Positions 25,326 to 34,406 are shown, counted from the stretch's first letter. The stretch: 64,000 nt of DNA from Lachnospiraceae bacterium (GCA_017461725.1 JAFTXG010000020.1:62001-126000); one strand, 5' to 3'. Notes: generated by a model from the sequence alone, not told the origin. A program made the numbers and translations.

Positions 25326-26630
25326 TTAAAACAAGGCAAACAAATCTTTAAACAAGACAATAATCATCAATCCGAACAGCAGTATAATGCCCACCGCATG
25401 GATGATGCCCTCCACCTTTCGGGAAACCGGCTTTCCGGTGATCGCCTCGATCAGGATAAAGACCAGTCTTCCTCCGTCCAGCGCAGGCAGGGGAAGCAGA
25501 TTGAGCACGCCCAGATTTGCGCTCAGCAGGATGGTCAGATTCAGCAGGTTCAAGAGCACATATTTTATTCCGTCAGAGCTGCTCTCCTCCACCACCTCAT
25601 CGACAATGGATACCACTCCAACGGGACCGGAGACATCATTGAGTCCCAACTGTCCGCGCCCCAGCATGGTCAGTGACGTCAGTGTATTTTCGATCCAGTA
25701 GCGCACCTCGGAGAAGGAATGCTTCAGTACCCCTATGGGCGATACAGCTTCACGCCAGTAGGCCGCCTCGAAGCCCAGACTGTAGCCCTCATAGAGCATG
25801 GGCACCAGCTCAGTCACATACTTTTCACCGTTTCGGCTATACTCGATCTCAATGCCGCTACCATCCATCGGGTTTGCATTGAAATAGTCATTGATTCCCT
25901 GTCCATCTGTGATCTCCGTATCTTCAATGCGAAGGATCACATCGCCGACCTGAAGACCGGCATCCGCTGCCGGATATCCCTCATTCACCGCGATAAGGGC
26001 CGCATCGGAGTTGGTATAATAATTGATACCAATCATGTATCTGGAGACTGATGTGTCCAGCACTGCACTGTACTCCTCGCCATCACGCTCCCATGTCACC
26101 TCAATGGGCTCACCGTTCAGCGGATTGGCGATCAGATAAAGCTCAATATCACGACCGATCGCAATCTTTTTTCCGTCAATCGTGGTAATAATGTCTCCAT
26201 CCTGAATCCCAGCCGCCTCAGCCGAGCTTCCGGACTCCATGGTGTAGACTCTTGCCGGGTTCGCCCCCGCAACACTAATCACCACCACAGAGAGGATAAA
26301 TGCCAGCAAAAAGTTAAATATCGGTCCGGCTGCGATCACACTGAAGCGCGCCCAGGGAGACTTTGCCAGGAATGAATTTTCCGGTATCTCTGCGGATGTA
26401 TCCTCATCCATCACATTCTCGCCGGTCATCTGACATGCACCGCCAAACAGGATCAGTTTCAGCGCGTACCTGGTACCGCCACGCTCAAAGGCAAACAGCG
26501 TCGGACCGAAGCCTACGGAAAACTCCACCACCTCAATGCCATTTTTCTTGGCCAGCAAAAAATGTCCAAACTCATGAACCACAATAATCACGCTGACAAT
26601 CAATACCGTCAGCAGCATACTTCCCATCAT
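25326..26630 (-). CDS. rseP: Site-2 intramembrane metalloprotease RseP
   Basis: 434-residue M50 zinc protease that cuts membrane-embedded anti-sigma factors or signal-peptide remnants. The active-site HEFGH is at residues 19-23 in the first helix; two PDZ-like domains lie in the middle (around GDIITTIDG and GDVILRIED); the NLLPLPALDGGRL motif with the third metal ligand is in the C-terminal helices. The start overlaps the dxr stop (ATGA). It is the last gene of the cluster, before a strong terminator. Confidence 0.96.
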   Translation of the reverse strand: MMGSMLLTVLIVSVIIVVHEFGHFLLAKKNGIEVVEFSVGFGPTLFAFERGGTRYALKLILFGGACQMTGENVMDEDTSAEIPENSFLAKSPWARFSVIAAGPIFNFLLAFILSVVVISVAGANPARVYTMESGSSAEAAGIQDGDIITTIDGKKIAIGRDIELYLIANPLNGEPIEVTWERDGEEYSAVLDTSVSRYMIGINYYTNSDAALIAVNEGYPAADAGLQVGDVILRIEDTEITDGQGINDYFNANPMDGSGIEIEYSRNGEKYVTELVPMLYEGYSLGFEAAYWREAVSPIGVLKHSFSEVRYWIENTLTSLTMLGRGQLGLNDVSGPVGVVSIVDEVVEESSSDGIKYVLLNLLNLTILLSANLGVLNLLPLPALDGGRLVFILIEAITGKPVSRKVEGIIHAVGIILLFGLMIIVLFKDLFALF

Positions 26631-27775
26631 TTACACCACCTGCTCTCGATGAAGGCATAGGTCTCCCGCTCCGCCTCTAAGATAGCCTCCACATCAGGGT
26701 CTGCGATCACCTGATGATGAGCCATCGAGCTTTCTATTATATCAATAATATCCAGATACCCTATCTGTTTATTCAGAAAACTTCCAACTGCCCACTCATT
26801 TGCCGCATTGTACACGGTGGGAAGGGTGCCTCCGACAGTGCCGGCGTCGTAAGCCAGCTTCAGCCCGCGGAAATTCTCCATATCGGGAGCTTCAAACGTG
26901 ATCTGACCAATGCTCCAGAAATCCAGACGCTTTCCGGGCAGATACCGCCGCTCCGGATAATAGAGGGCATACTGGATCGGCAGTTTCATATCCGGCGTTC
27001 CCAGCTGCGCCATCACCGCACCGTCCACAAACTCGACCATGGAATGGATCACACTCTGGGGCTGAACCACCACCTGCACCTGATCCATCTCCACGCCGAA
27101 CAGCCATCTGGCCTCCATCACCTCAAGGCCTTTGTTGACCATGGTGGAGGAATCGATGGTGATTTTTCTGCCCATGGCCCAGTTGGGATGCTTCAGCGCG
27201 TCCTCAGGACGAATATCTTTCATCTGCTCTCTGGTCCATCCGCGGAACGGTCCGCCGGATGCCGTCAGCAGGATCTTTGCGATCTCCCGCTGGTTTTCTC
27301 CGTTCAGCGCCTGAAAAATGGCGCTGTGCTCACTGTCCACCGGCAGAATCTTTACTCCCACCTTCTTCGCCAGCGGCATGATCAGATGACCTGCGGTCAC
27401 CAGTGTCTCCTTATTTGCCAGCGCAATATCCTTTCCGGCCTTTATGGCTGCGATGGTCGGACGGATGCCGATCATGCCCACAACCGCCGTCACCACGATA
27501 TCCACATCTTCCGCGGTGGACGCCTCAATGAGGCCCTCCATCCCGGCAAGCACGCGGACCTCCATATCCGCCACGCGCACGGCAAGCTCCCTGGCCTTCG
27601 CCTCATCCCACATCACCGCGATGGAAGGCTTAAACTCGCGAATCTGCGCCTCGATGGCATCCACATTGCTGCCTGCCGCCAGCGCAGTCACCTGAATATC
27701 TCCATTATTTCTCACCACTTCAAGGGTCTGGGTTCCGATGGAACCGGTGGACCCTAAGATTGCAAGCTTTTTCAT
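26627..27775 (-). CDS. dxr: 1-deoxy-D-xylulose 5-phosphate reductoisomerase
   Basis: 382-residue NADPH enzyme of the MEP isoprenoid pathway that converts DXP to MEP. Motifs: MKKLAILGSTGSIGTQTLEV for nucleotide binding, ALANKETLVTAG, and LPVDSEHSAIFQAL with the metal-binding acidic residues, then TASGGPFRGW. AAGGAG precedes the ATG. It provides isoprenoid precursors for the uppS product in the same cluster. Confidence 0.97.
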   Translation of the reverse strand: MKKLAILGSTGSIGTQTLEVVRNNGDIQVTALAAGSNVDAIEAQIREFKPSIAVMWDEAKARELAVRVADMEVRVLAGMEGLIEASTAEDVDIVVTAVVGMIGIRPTIAAIKAGKDIALANKETLVTAGHLIMPLAKKVGVKILPVDSEHSAIFQALNGENQREIAKILLTASGGPFRGWTREQMKDIRPEDALKHPNWAMGRKITIDSSTMVNKGLEVMEARWLFGVEMDQVQVVVQPQSVIHSMVEFVDGAVMAQLGTPDMKLPIQYALYYPERRYLPGKRLDFWSIGQITFEAPDMENFRGLKLAYDAGTVGGTLPTVYNAANEWAVGSFLNKQIGYLDIIDIIESSMAHHQVIADPDVEAILEAERETYAFIESRWCK

Positions 27776-27864
27776 TCACTACTCCTTACACAATTAACCT
27801 ATGAAATCGACTGCTTCGTTTGTACCAGGCTCGATATCTGCAAATATTCCTGCAAGCATTTCTC

Positions 27865-27879
27865 AGCCGACACTCGGCT
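27865..27879 (-). other. Small hairpin between cdsA and dxr
   Basis: AGCCGA-CAC-TCGGCT, a 6-bp perfect stem with a 3-base loop, no T-run. It lies in the 118-base gap inside the cdsA-dxr run and could be a processing or stability element. Confidence 0.35.
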
Positions 27880-27893
27880 CATAACGAATCAGC

Positions 27894-28730
27894 CTAGCGG
27901 ATCAGGTTTGCAATTCCATTATTTAACAGATAGATCGTCGCATAGATAGCCGGTGCCACAAAAATCACACTGTCATAGCGGTCAAGGACACCGCCATGCC
28001 CCGGAATCAGATTGCTGTAATCCTTAACGCCGTGATCGCGCTTGATGGCGGACGCCGCCAAATCACCTACAATGGAGATGAAGGCACCCACAAAACAGAT
28101 GATCGCACAGTCCAATGCCGGGTGTGGCAGTGCCGCGGTCAGCTGATTCGCAAAAATAGTTCCGTAAAGCGCACCGAGTGCCGCAGCACCCGCAACGCCG
28201 CCAACTGCACCTTCAACCGACTTTTTCGGACTCAGCTTCGGTGACATCTTGTGCTTTCCGAACAGCATCCCCACACAGTATGCGCAGGTATCCGAACCCC
28301 AGGAGCTCAAGAAGATCAGCCACACCAGAAATGCGCCGCCGGTCTGGATGCGTGTCATGTAGATGTAGGAAAGCATCACGCTGACATAGATCTGACCAAA
28401 AAAGGCGCTCATTACCTGCTCTGTATTGTAGGTGGGGAAGGTGAACACATAGACGCTCATGATCACGATCAGCACGCCCACGAAAAAGATTACATGGATA
28501 TTTGAGCCGGCGCTTCCTCCGTACAGAAACAGCATGATATAGTAAACGACTGTACTCAGATAACCGACAACACCGAGTCCCTTATTGTGAATCTTCTCCA
28601 CACGATACAGTTCAAACAGACCGATCACCGACAGGGCCAGTGTACCTGCCCAGAGAAGCTTTCCGCCGGGAACGATAAACGCAACCATCAATGCGATCAA
28701 AATGATACCGCTGAATAATCTCTTCCACAT
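27894..28730 (-). CDS. cdsA: Phosphatidate cytidylyltransferase
   Basis: 278-residue integral membrane enzyme making CDP-diacylglycerol, the precursor used by the two phosphatidyltransferases in this window. It has about seven hydrophobic helices and the C-terminal family signature spread over KRDHGVKDYSNLIPGHGGVLDRYDS, of which DHGVKDYSNLIPGHGG is the core. AGGTCGTT lies before the ATG, 6 bases after the uppS stop. Confidence 0.96.
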   Translation of the reverse strand: MWKRLFSGIILIALMVAFIVPGGKLLWAGTLALSVIGLFELYRVEKIHNKGLGVVGYLSTVVYYIMLFLYGGSAGSNIHVIFFVGVLIVIMSVYVFTFPTYNTEQVMSAFFGQIYVSVMLSYIYMTRIQTGGAFLVWLIFLSSWGSDTCAYCVGMLFGKHKMSPKLSPKKSVEGAVGGVAGAAALGALYGTIFANQLTAALPHPALDCAIICFVGAFISIVGDLAASAIKRDHGVKDYSNLIPGHGGVLDRYDSVIFVAPAIYATIYLLNNGIANLIR

Positions 28731-28736
28731 AACGAC

Positions 28737-29453
28737 CTAACGACCTCCAAATCTCCGATCACGTCGATTGTAATGCTCGATGGCCTTCACCAGCTCATCC
28801 CGGTTAAAATCAGGCCAGAGCACATCGGCAAAATAAAACTCCGTGTAAGCGCTCTGCCACAGCAGGAAGTTGGACAGTCTCAGTTCTCCGCTGGGCCGAA
28901 TGAGCAGGTCTGGATCGGGCATCCCCTTTGTGTCCAGATAAGAACCGAACAGTTTTTCGTCCAGGTCGTCCAGTTCAAACTTTCCTGCTTTGTAATCTGC
29001 GAGGAGAGCTTTCGTGCCGCGGACAATCTCATCCCTGCCGCCGTAATTTACTGCAAAGACAAAGGTCATACCTGTATTATCCCTGGTGATTTCCTCCAGG
29101 TAGTTGATCGAATCTATGAGATCCGCGTCAAAGCGGCTTCTTTCCCCTATCATTTTAATGCGAATATTGTTATCGCATGCCTTTTTCACAATCTTTTTCG
29201 CATAATAGCGGAACAACTGCATCAGCGCATCCACTTCCTCCTCGGAGCGCTTCCAGTTTTCCGTTGAAAATGCATATACGGTCAGATACTGAATCCCTAA
29301 GCGGGCAGCATCCTCCAAAATACCCTCCAGAGTGGTACAGCCGGCTTTATGTCCCATCGCCCTGGGGACACCGTGGGCCTTCGCCCAACGACCGTTTCCG
29401 TCCAAAATGATCGCCACATGAGCCGGAATCTTTAATCCTTCTAACTCGCTCAT
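28737..29453 (-). CDS. uppS: Isoprenyl transferase (undecaprenyl diphosphate synthase)
   Basis: 238-residue cis-prenyltransferase that builds the C55 lipid carrier for peptidoglycan from IPP and FPP. Motifs: LDGNGRWAKAHGVPRAMGHK with the catalytic Asp, YAFSTENWKRS, and the C-terminal IRPSGELRLSNFLLWQ and YTEFYF. GGAGG lies just before the ATG. Gene order frr-uppS-cdsA is the standard one. Confidence 0.97.
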   Translation of the reverse strand: MSELEGLKIPAHVAIILDGNGRWAKAHGVPRAMGHKAGCTTLEGILEDAARLGIQYLTVYAFSTENWKRSEEEVDALMQLFRYYAKKIVKKACDNNIRIKMIGERSRFDADLIDSINYLEEITRDNTGMTFVFAVNYGGRDEIVRGTKALLADYKAGKFELDDLDEKLFGSYLDTKGMPDPDLLIRPSGELRLSNFLLWQSAYTEFYFADVLWPDFNRDELVKAIEHYNRRDRRFGGR

Positions 29454-29529
29454 CCTTTACCTCCGAATTTCAACGAACCGATACCGATAAATATATACAA
29501 TACGATTCAAATCCAGCTTACATAAACGC

Positions 29530-29554
29530 GGGGGTGAACGTCAATTTCACCCCC
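29530..29554 (-). other. Strong hairpin between frr and uppS
   Basis: GGGGGTGAA pairs perfectly with TTCACCCCC over 9 bp with a 7-base loop. On the minus strand it comes 86 bases after the frr stop and 77 before uppS, followed by CGCGTTTATG rather than a clear T-run. It may be an attenuator or mRNA processing site inside the essential cluster. Confidence 0.5.
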
Positions 29555-29639
29555 ACCTTTGAACATGTCTATTCAACAATTACACTCGCCATCCGGCGAA
29601 TAAGCTCACGCCTGACAGTTTTCCTGTCTAAGCCCGGCA

Positions 29640-30191
29640 TCAGACAGTCAGGATATCCTTGGTCTTTGCCTCAACCTCTTTGTCAATCTTCTCCACATAC
29701 TTGTCCGTCAGCTTCTGCATCTTATCCTCAGCTACCTTGCGGTCGTCCTCGGTCAAATCTCCGCTCTTCTCCTGCTTCTTGAAGGCATCCATCGCGTCAC
29801 GGCGGATATTGCGGACAGCAACCTTGGCATTGTCGCCCTTTTTCTTCACATCCTTGGACAGCTCCTTACGGCGTGCCTCAGTCATCTCGGGGAATACCAG
29901 ACGAATCACGGAACCGTCGTTGGAGGGATTGATACCCAGATCGGAGGTCTGGATCGCCTTCTCGATCACCTTGATCATGCTCTTCTCCCAGGGCTGGATC
30001 TGCAGCATACGTGCCTCGGGGACAGAGATGTTTGCAACCGACTGAATAGGGCTGGGCATACCATAGTAATCCACACGGATCTTGTCCAACACGTGAGGGT
30101 TAGCACGGCCCACACGGATCGTGTTGAAGTCCTCCTTCAGCACGCTGACGGTGTTCTCCATCTTCTCTTCATAAACTTTTAAATCTACCAT
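29640..30191 (-). CDS. frr: Ribosome recycling factor
   Basis: 183 residues. RRF splits post-termination ribosomes together with EF-G. It has the two-domain family pattern: a helical domain with EEKMENTVSVLKEDFNTIR, RVGRANPHVLDKI and the C-terminal KMQKLTDKYVEKID, and the small domain with YYGMPSPIQSVANISVPEAR. AGGAGGAAGG precedes the ATG, 13 bases after pyrH. Confidence 0.98.
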   Translation of the reverse strand: MVDLKVYEEKMENTVSVLKEDFNTIRVGRANPHVLDKIRVDYYGMPSPIQSVANISVPEARMLQIQPWEKSMIKVIEKAIQTSDLGINPSNDGSVIRLVFPEMTEARRKELSKDVKKKGDNAKVAVRNIRRDAMDAFKKQEKSGDLTEDDRKVAEDKMQKLTDKYVEKIDKEVEAKTKDILTV

Positions 30192-30204
30192 ATCTTCCTT
30201 CCTC

Positions 30205-30912
30205 CTATTCTACGGTCACCATGGTGCCGATTGACTTTCCATTCATCGCGTTTGTAATGCTGTTTTCCTCGCCCAGTGCGAACACTGCAAGGGGCATCCT
30301 GTTTTCCAGACACATGATGGACGCGGTCAGATCCACCACCTGCAGTCTCTTATCCACGACCTCCTGAATGCTGACCACATCATACTTCTTCGCATCAGGG
30401 TTGGTCTTCGGATCACTGTCGTAGACGCCGTCGATGGCCTTCGCCAGCAGAATAATGTCCGCCTCCATCTCGATGGCTCTCAGCACAATACCGGTATCGG
30501 TAGAGAAATAGGGATGTCCGGTACCGCCTGCAAAGAACACGATCTCGCCGTCAGCAAACGCTTTGTTTGCCGCGTCCTTGGAGAACAGTTCGGTCATGGT
30601 GCCGCAGGCAAAGGGAGTGAAGATGCGGGTTTTCATCCCCACACTTCTGAAAATCTCAGACACATAAATACAATTCATCACCGTCGCCAGCATACCGATC
30701 TGGTCTGCCTTGGGACGATCGATCGCCTTGCTGGTGCGGCCTCTCCAGAAGTTTCCGCCGCCGATCACAATGCCGATCTCGATATCCTCAGCTGCCGCCA
30801 GCTTTACCTGCTGGGCCACGCCTCTGACGGTATCCTCGTCAAAGCCGGTCTTTTTCTCGCCTGCAAGAGCCTCGCCGCTGAGTTTTAATAATACACGCTT
30901 TTTCTTATCCAT
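30205..30912 (-). CDS. pyrH: UMP kinase
   Basis: 235-residue amino-acid-kinase-fold enzyme phosphorylating UMP to UDP. Motifs: LLKLSGEALAGEKKTGFD, GIVIGGGNFWRGR, FFAGGTGHPYFSTDT and AKAIDGVYDSDPK. It heads the pyrH-frr-uppS-cdsA-dxr-rseP run, all on the minus strand, and has its own promoter at 30942-30970. Confidence 0.98.
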   Translation of the reverse strand: MDKKKRVLLKLSGEALAGEKKTGFDEDTVRGVAQQVKLAAAEDIEIGIVIGGGNFWRGRTSKAIDRPKADQIGMLATVMNCIYVSEIFRSVGMKTRIFTPFACGTMTELFSKDAANKAFADGEIVFFAGGTGHPYFSTDTGIVLRAIEMEADIILLAKAIDGVYDSDPKTNPDAKKYDVVSIQEVVDKRLQVVDLTASIMCLENRMPLAVFALGEENSITNAMNGKSIGTMVTVE

Positions 30913-30941
30913 TGTGCATACCTCTTATACCATTTGGAATA

Positions 30942-30970
30942 AGTTTACCATAGGTGGTGAAAAAATGCAA
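30942..30970 (-). promoter_or_regulatory. Promoter of the pyrH-frr cluster
   Basis: Minus-strand TTGCAT (30965-30970) and TAAACT (30942-30947), spacer 17, 30 bases before pyrH. Confidence 0.55.
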
Positions 30971-31011
30971 TCTTTATCGAGAAAAGAATAGCGAAAGGAC
31001 GTGAGTAAACT

Positions 31012-31788
31012 GTGGACAATTTCGAAAAAAATTATAAACAGTGGATAAACGCTTTATTTTTTGCCGGTATGCTTCCGATCTTTTTTTCGGTTAATTTCAA
31101 TCAATCGCCTTATCCCTTCAGCTCATTCCATGGGATTTCACCGGAAGTTCTCTCCCAATCCCCGCTTCCACAAATGGACCTCCCGGTGAACGCCGCTTCT
31201 CTGCCTGACGGTTTTTCCCTTTCACCGATCACACCGGACATTGAGGCACGGATCAGTGATATCTCCTACCCGAAGGACTGTCCTCTCCCACTGAGGGAGC
31301 TTCGTTATCTCACCGTTCTTCATGTCGGTTTTGACGGTCTTATCCATCAGGGAGAATTAGTCATTCATCAGGAAATAGCCGGAGTCATTCTGGAAATCTT
31401 TTATCAGCTCTATCAGTCCGGGTATCCCATCGAGAAAATCCGGCTGATCGACGAGTACAATGCGGACGATGAGGCATCCATGGCGGACAATAACACATCC
31501 GCATTCTGCTGGAGAAACATCACCGGGACAGACACCGTCTCCCTCCATGGCTATGGCCTGGCCATCGACATCAATCCGCTCTACAACCCCTATGTTTGTA
31601 ATGAGATCGTTTCACCGTCTGTTTCCCCCTATGACCGGGAAGCGGGCATGGTTTTTTCCCCTTATTTTATGACCGATGATGATCTCTGCGTCCGTCTCTT
31701 TAAATCATATGGATTTATATGGGGCGGTGACTGGAGTTCACCGAAGGATTACCAGCATTTTGAATATGGAAAAACAGCCGCCCGATAA
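31012..31788 (+). CDS. M15 family (VanY-type) D,D-/L,D-carboxypeptidase-like protein
   Basis: 258 residues with an N-terminal membrane anchor (residues about 12-27) and a C-terminal LAS-type zinc peptidase domain: the SLHGYGLAIDINP box with ligands His and Asp, and DYQHFEY near the end with the third ligand. Such enzymes trim peptidoglycan peptides outside the membrane. The start is GTG 31012, with AAAGGAC about 12 bases ahead, a rather loose spacing. It is a single gene divergent from pyrH. Confidence 0.85.
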   Translation: MDNFEKNYKQWINALFFAGMLPIFFSVNFNQSPYPFSSFHGISPEVLSQSPLPQMDLPVNAASLPDGFSLSPITPDIEARISDISYPKDCPLPLRELRYLTVLHVGFDGLIHQGELVIHQEIAGVILEIFYQLYQSGYPIEKIRLIDEYNADDEASMADNNTSAFCWRNITGTDTVSLHGYGLAIDINPLYNPYVCNEIVSPSVSPYDREAGMVFSPYFMTDDDLCVRLFKSYGFIWGGDWSSPKDYQHFEYGKTAAR

Positions 31789-31799
31789 CAGGCAGCTGT
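31774..31799 (-). terminator. Terminator of the 503-residue membrane protein gene
   Basis: ACAGC...GCTGT with an inner GCC/GGC pair; on the minus strand it is followed by TTTT. It overlaps the last codons of the convergent M15 gene and could serve both. Confidence 0.55.
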
Positions 31800-31822
31800 C
31801 TCCCTATGCTTATTTCTCTGAT

Positions 31823-33334
31823 TTATTTTTCCTTTTTCTTCTTGTTTCCAAACATGCTTTTCACGGTGGAGAATCCTGCCAGAGCAGTAAATGCATAACC
31901 GATAGCGATATCCTTGACAAAGCCTCCCATCACCTCGGAATCTGACTTCATCCAGCCGCCAAGCTGACCAAGACATTCCATAAAGGTGAATCGGCCCTCA
32001 TAAGCCTGGGTAAACTGCCATGCATACAGTGCATAATTTGCCACAAAAATCATGACAACAGAGAAAATGATCGCAATCACAGCGCCGCCCTTGGTCAGCA
32101 CCTTTGCGCCTTTCTTAAAGCCCATAGCGGACAGATAAATGATGAGATAGCCGACAATACCAGCGATATATCCCACACAGCCCACCAAAAACCACGCAAT
32201 ACCGCCCACCAATGCGCCGACAAAAGCACCAATGATGCCAAATGCGTAATTGGGGGTCACAATTGTGCCGTCCGGATTAGCCATATCGTGCTGTACCTCC
32301 AGAGCAGAAGCGGTCTTGCGCGCCACAAAGAACTGCTGAAGCTGAGTGACATCCACAGTTCCATCAATCTTTTCACCATTCACCCCATACTCCAGTCCGG
32401 GAACCCGGTCAGACACAGCGGCAACCAGATCCGTAAGCTCATCCCACTGCTTATTTACTTTATTTTTTGTTTCAACTACAGTCTTCTCTGTCAACGCACC
32501 ATCGCGAACCACCAACTGATAGTTTTTCTCTGTCACCACACCGTAAATACCGACGATACTGCGCAAATCTGACACGGACAGTCCCTGACTATAGCTGATC
32601 AGATAATTTTCCGTCAGATAAACACCGATCTGTTTAAAATAGCTGGTGCGCATATCCTGAAGCTCCGCATTGATCCGCTCGGTCTCCCCGCGCGACTCCA
32701 ACTCAGACAGTGTCTCTCTCGATTTCTTTTTCAGCTTACCGTTTCGCTTTGTCATGATCACCAGCAGAACCACCGAAACGATCATCACCAGAATCATCAT
32801 AGGCGAGGTACCGGAAACATCGGTGATAGCCGTATCCAGATAATAGCTGCCGAAAATCTCCTCAAAGTTTTCCTCGGTCACCACGTTCTCACCCCAGAAC
32901 CAGTTGAATCCTTCCACCGCCAATTCGACCAGATCATCCTCAATGGGCATCAGTGTACCGTATGTACGAATAACCTCCGGTATCTCAGTTGTTTCACCAA
33001 AGGTATAAGCCTGGTGTTTCGCATAAGCTGCTATATCGCTGTCGGACACACATACGATGTAAGGATTATACTCCTCGTCCAACATAAAGTACAGCTTATC
33101 CGCCGCCTCAGCATCAAACTCTGCAAAGGCATCGGACGAATACTGAACCTCGATATATGCCCGCTCTCCCTCTTTGCTCTCCGGCGTATAGAGCTTTGCC
33201 AATTCATCACTGTTCGTGCCGGCAGAACCCACCAGCGCAATCAAACCGCAGACAAGCGCAATCACTGAAAGAATCACAACCAGAGTCTGACTTACGGGCA
33301 CTTTTTTCGCTAACTTTTTCAGATTTGTGTTCAT
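31823..33334 (-). CDS. 503-residue multi-domain membrane protein, function unknown
   Basis: I do not recognise a characterised family. The start ATG 33334 (MNTNLKKLAKK) has GGGGGA ahead; an in-frame start at 33436 lies in the promoter. Visible parts: helix 1 (about residues 18-38), an acidic extracytoplasmic region (about 45-175) ending near FGSYYLDTAI, helix 2 (about 180-200), a basic then cytoplasmic mixed domain (about 205-365), and four or five C-terminal helices (about 370-490) with GAFVGALVGGIAWFLVGCVG, ending in a lysine tail GNKKKKEK. It forms its own transcription unit with promoter and terminator. Confidence 0.75.
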   Translation of the reverse strand: MNTNLKKLAKKVPVSQTLVVILSVIALVCGLIALVGSAGTNSDELAKLYTPESKEGERAYIEVQYSSDAFAEFDAEAADKLYFMLDEEYNPYIVCVSDSDIAAYAKHQAYTFGETTEIPEVIRTYGTLMPIEDDLVELAVEGFNWFWGENVVTEENFEEIFGSYYLDTAITDVSGTSPMMILVMIVSVVLLVIMTKRNGKLKKKSRETLSELESRGETERINAELQDMRTSYFKQIGVYLTENYLISYSQGLSVSDLRSIVGIYGVVTEKNYQLVVRDGALTEKTVVETKNKVNKQWDELTDLVAAVSDRVPGLEYGVNGEKIDGTVDVTQLQQFFVARKTASALEVQHDMANPDGTIVTPNYAFGIIGAFVGALVGGIAWFLVGCVGYIAGIVGYLIIYLSAMGFKKGAKVLTKGGAVIAIIFSVVMIFVANYALYAWQFTQAYEGRFTFMECLGQLGGWMKSDSEVMGGFVKDIAIGYAFTALAGFSTVKSMFGNKKKKEK

Positions 33335-33350
33335 TTGTTTTCCCCCTCTC

Positions 33351-33400
33351 GGTTTATCATAACTGTGTGTTCCTATTTTATCACAATTTGGTTTATCATA
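33351..33400 (-). repeat. Two 11-bp direct repeats in the promoter of the 503-residue protein
   Basis: TATGATAAACC (minus strand) occurs at 33390-33400 and 33351-33361, start points 39 bases apart. The upstream copy overlaps the -35 box and spacer; the other lies between the -10 box and the ribosome site. They could be binding sites of one regulator. Confidence 0.45.
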
Positions 33401-33403
33401 CAA
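33375..33403 (-). promoter_or_regulatory. Promoter of the 503-residue membrane protein gene
   Basis: Minus-strand TTGTAT (33398-33403) and TAAAAT (33375-33380), spacer 17, about 40 bases before the start codon. Confidence 0.55.
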
Positions 33404-33451
33404 GAAGATAATGCTAAGTCCTGATTTTTGAAACACTTAGATAAAAAAGCA

Positions 33452-33500
33452 GCTGTAAAAAAACGACACCAATGTAAATTATAACGTCGTTTTTCACAGC
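33452..33500 (-). terminator. Terminator of the HAD phosphatase gene
   Basis: GCTGT/ACAGC and AAAAACGAC/GTCGTTTTT form a two-part stem around an 18-base loop. On the minus strand TGCTTTTTTAT follows. It lies 41 bases after the gene stop. Confidence 0.8.
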
Positions 33501-33540
33501 CACTTCCAAAACAAACATATTCCGATATGAAAACGCTTAA

Positions 33541-34263
33541 TTACAGCAGACAGGCAACTGCCTCGGGGAATTTCTGATAATCGTCCACGCAGATAAATGC
33601 GATATCGGACAGATATACAGACTCATCGTTTCCGCCCACACCATAGTCATCGCCGACAAAAACCACCTCATCGTGGCTGTATCCGTACTCCTTGCAGAAA
33701 AGATCCAGCGCATAGTACTTGTTAAAAGGCACTGGAGCCATATCGAAGGAGGAGGAACCGCCCACGAATACATTGTACTCGGGGAACGCCGCCTTAATCT
33801 CATCGTAGATCAGACGTCTCTTCTTGCGATCGGGGTCAAACGCCAGCTTATCCTCCTGCTTAGCCTTGGTTCCCAGCACAGGGAAGGTCACACAGCCTGA
33901 AGGGTGATACTCCACGTTATCTCCGGCAAACTCGGTGTAGCCGTACTTCTGACGGGCATCGGTCACTCTCTGCTCCACAGAATCCCGGTCGCAGGAAAGC
34001 GTCTCGTTTCTCACCAGCTCGATATCCTTGGTCTCCTCGTTGTACTTTGCAAACTGCAGACCGTAGTTTCCGATAATGTCGATAGGGAATCCACCCATCT
34101 GATTAAAAATACGTCTGGCCTGACCTGCACCTGCCATCACCAGTTTATACTTCTTCGCAAGCTGCTCCAGTACCTCTTTGTTTTTGCCGACCAGGGGCTG
34201 CTTATGCTGAGTCAGGGTGCCATCCAGATCGAATGCAACTACTTTGATCTTCTCCACATTCAT
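33541..34263 (-). CDS. HAD superfamily (Cof/phosphomannomutase-like) phosphatase
   Basis: 240 residues with HAD motif I VVAFDLDGTLTQHK near residue 9, and the late motif VVFVGDDYGVGGNDES with the acidic pair. The C2-type cap (about residues 85-180) resembles eukaryotic-type phosphomannomutase and sugar-phosphate phosphatases. The likely substrate is a sugar phosphate. It is divergent from a DeoR regulator with overlapping promoters, a common pairing in which the regulator senses a sugar phosphate that the enzyme handles. AGGAGG precedes the ATG. Confidence 0.88.
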   Translation of the reverse strand: MNVEKIKVVAFDLDGTLTQHKQPLVGKNKEVLEQLAKKYKLVMAGAGQARRIFNQMGGFPIDIIGNYGLQFAKYNEETKDIELVRNETLSCDRDSVEQRVTDARQKYGYTEFAGDNVEYHPSGCVTFPVLGTKAKQEDKLAFDPDRKKRRLIYDEIKAAFPEYNVFVGGSSSFDMAPVPFNKYYALDLFCKEYGYSHDEVVFVGDDYGVGGNDESVYLSDIAFICVDDYQKFPEAVACLL

Positions 34264-34349
34264 GATCGAATCCTCCTAAAATATGTACTTTTTATCACAT
34301 CAGCGATTGTCCGAACGTTTACGATCACATCCTTTGAAATGGCATACGC

Positions 34350-34378
34350 TTGACAACCGCCTTTATGTCTTGTATTAT
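34350..34378 (+). promoter_or_regulatory. Upstream promoter of the DeoR gene
   Basis: Consensus TTGACA (34350-34355) and TATTAT (34373-34378), spacer 17. Its -10 box overlaps the -10 box of the opposite HAD promoter. Confidence 0.65.
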
Positions 34379-34402
34379 AACTAAATAATCAACATTGTGC
34401 AA
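34374..34402 (-). promoter_or_regulatory. Promoter of the HAD phosphatase gene
   Basis: Minus-strand TTGCAC (34397-34402) and consensus TATAAT (34374-34379), spacer 17, facing the deoR promoter. Confidence 0.7.
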
Positions 34403-34406
34403 GTAT

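Noticed and set aside
26714..27757. Long open frame (about 347 codons) on the plus strand opposite dxr
   Set aside because: Antisense shadow of a well-conserved gene; the His/Leu/Arg-rich product has no domain and no ribosome site.
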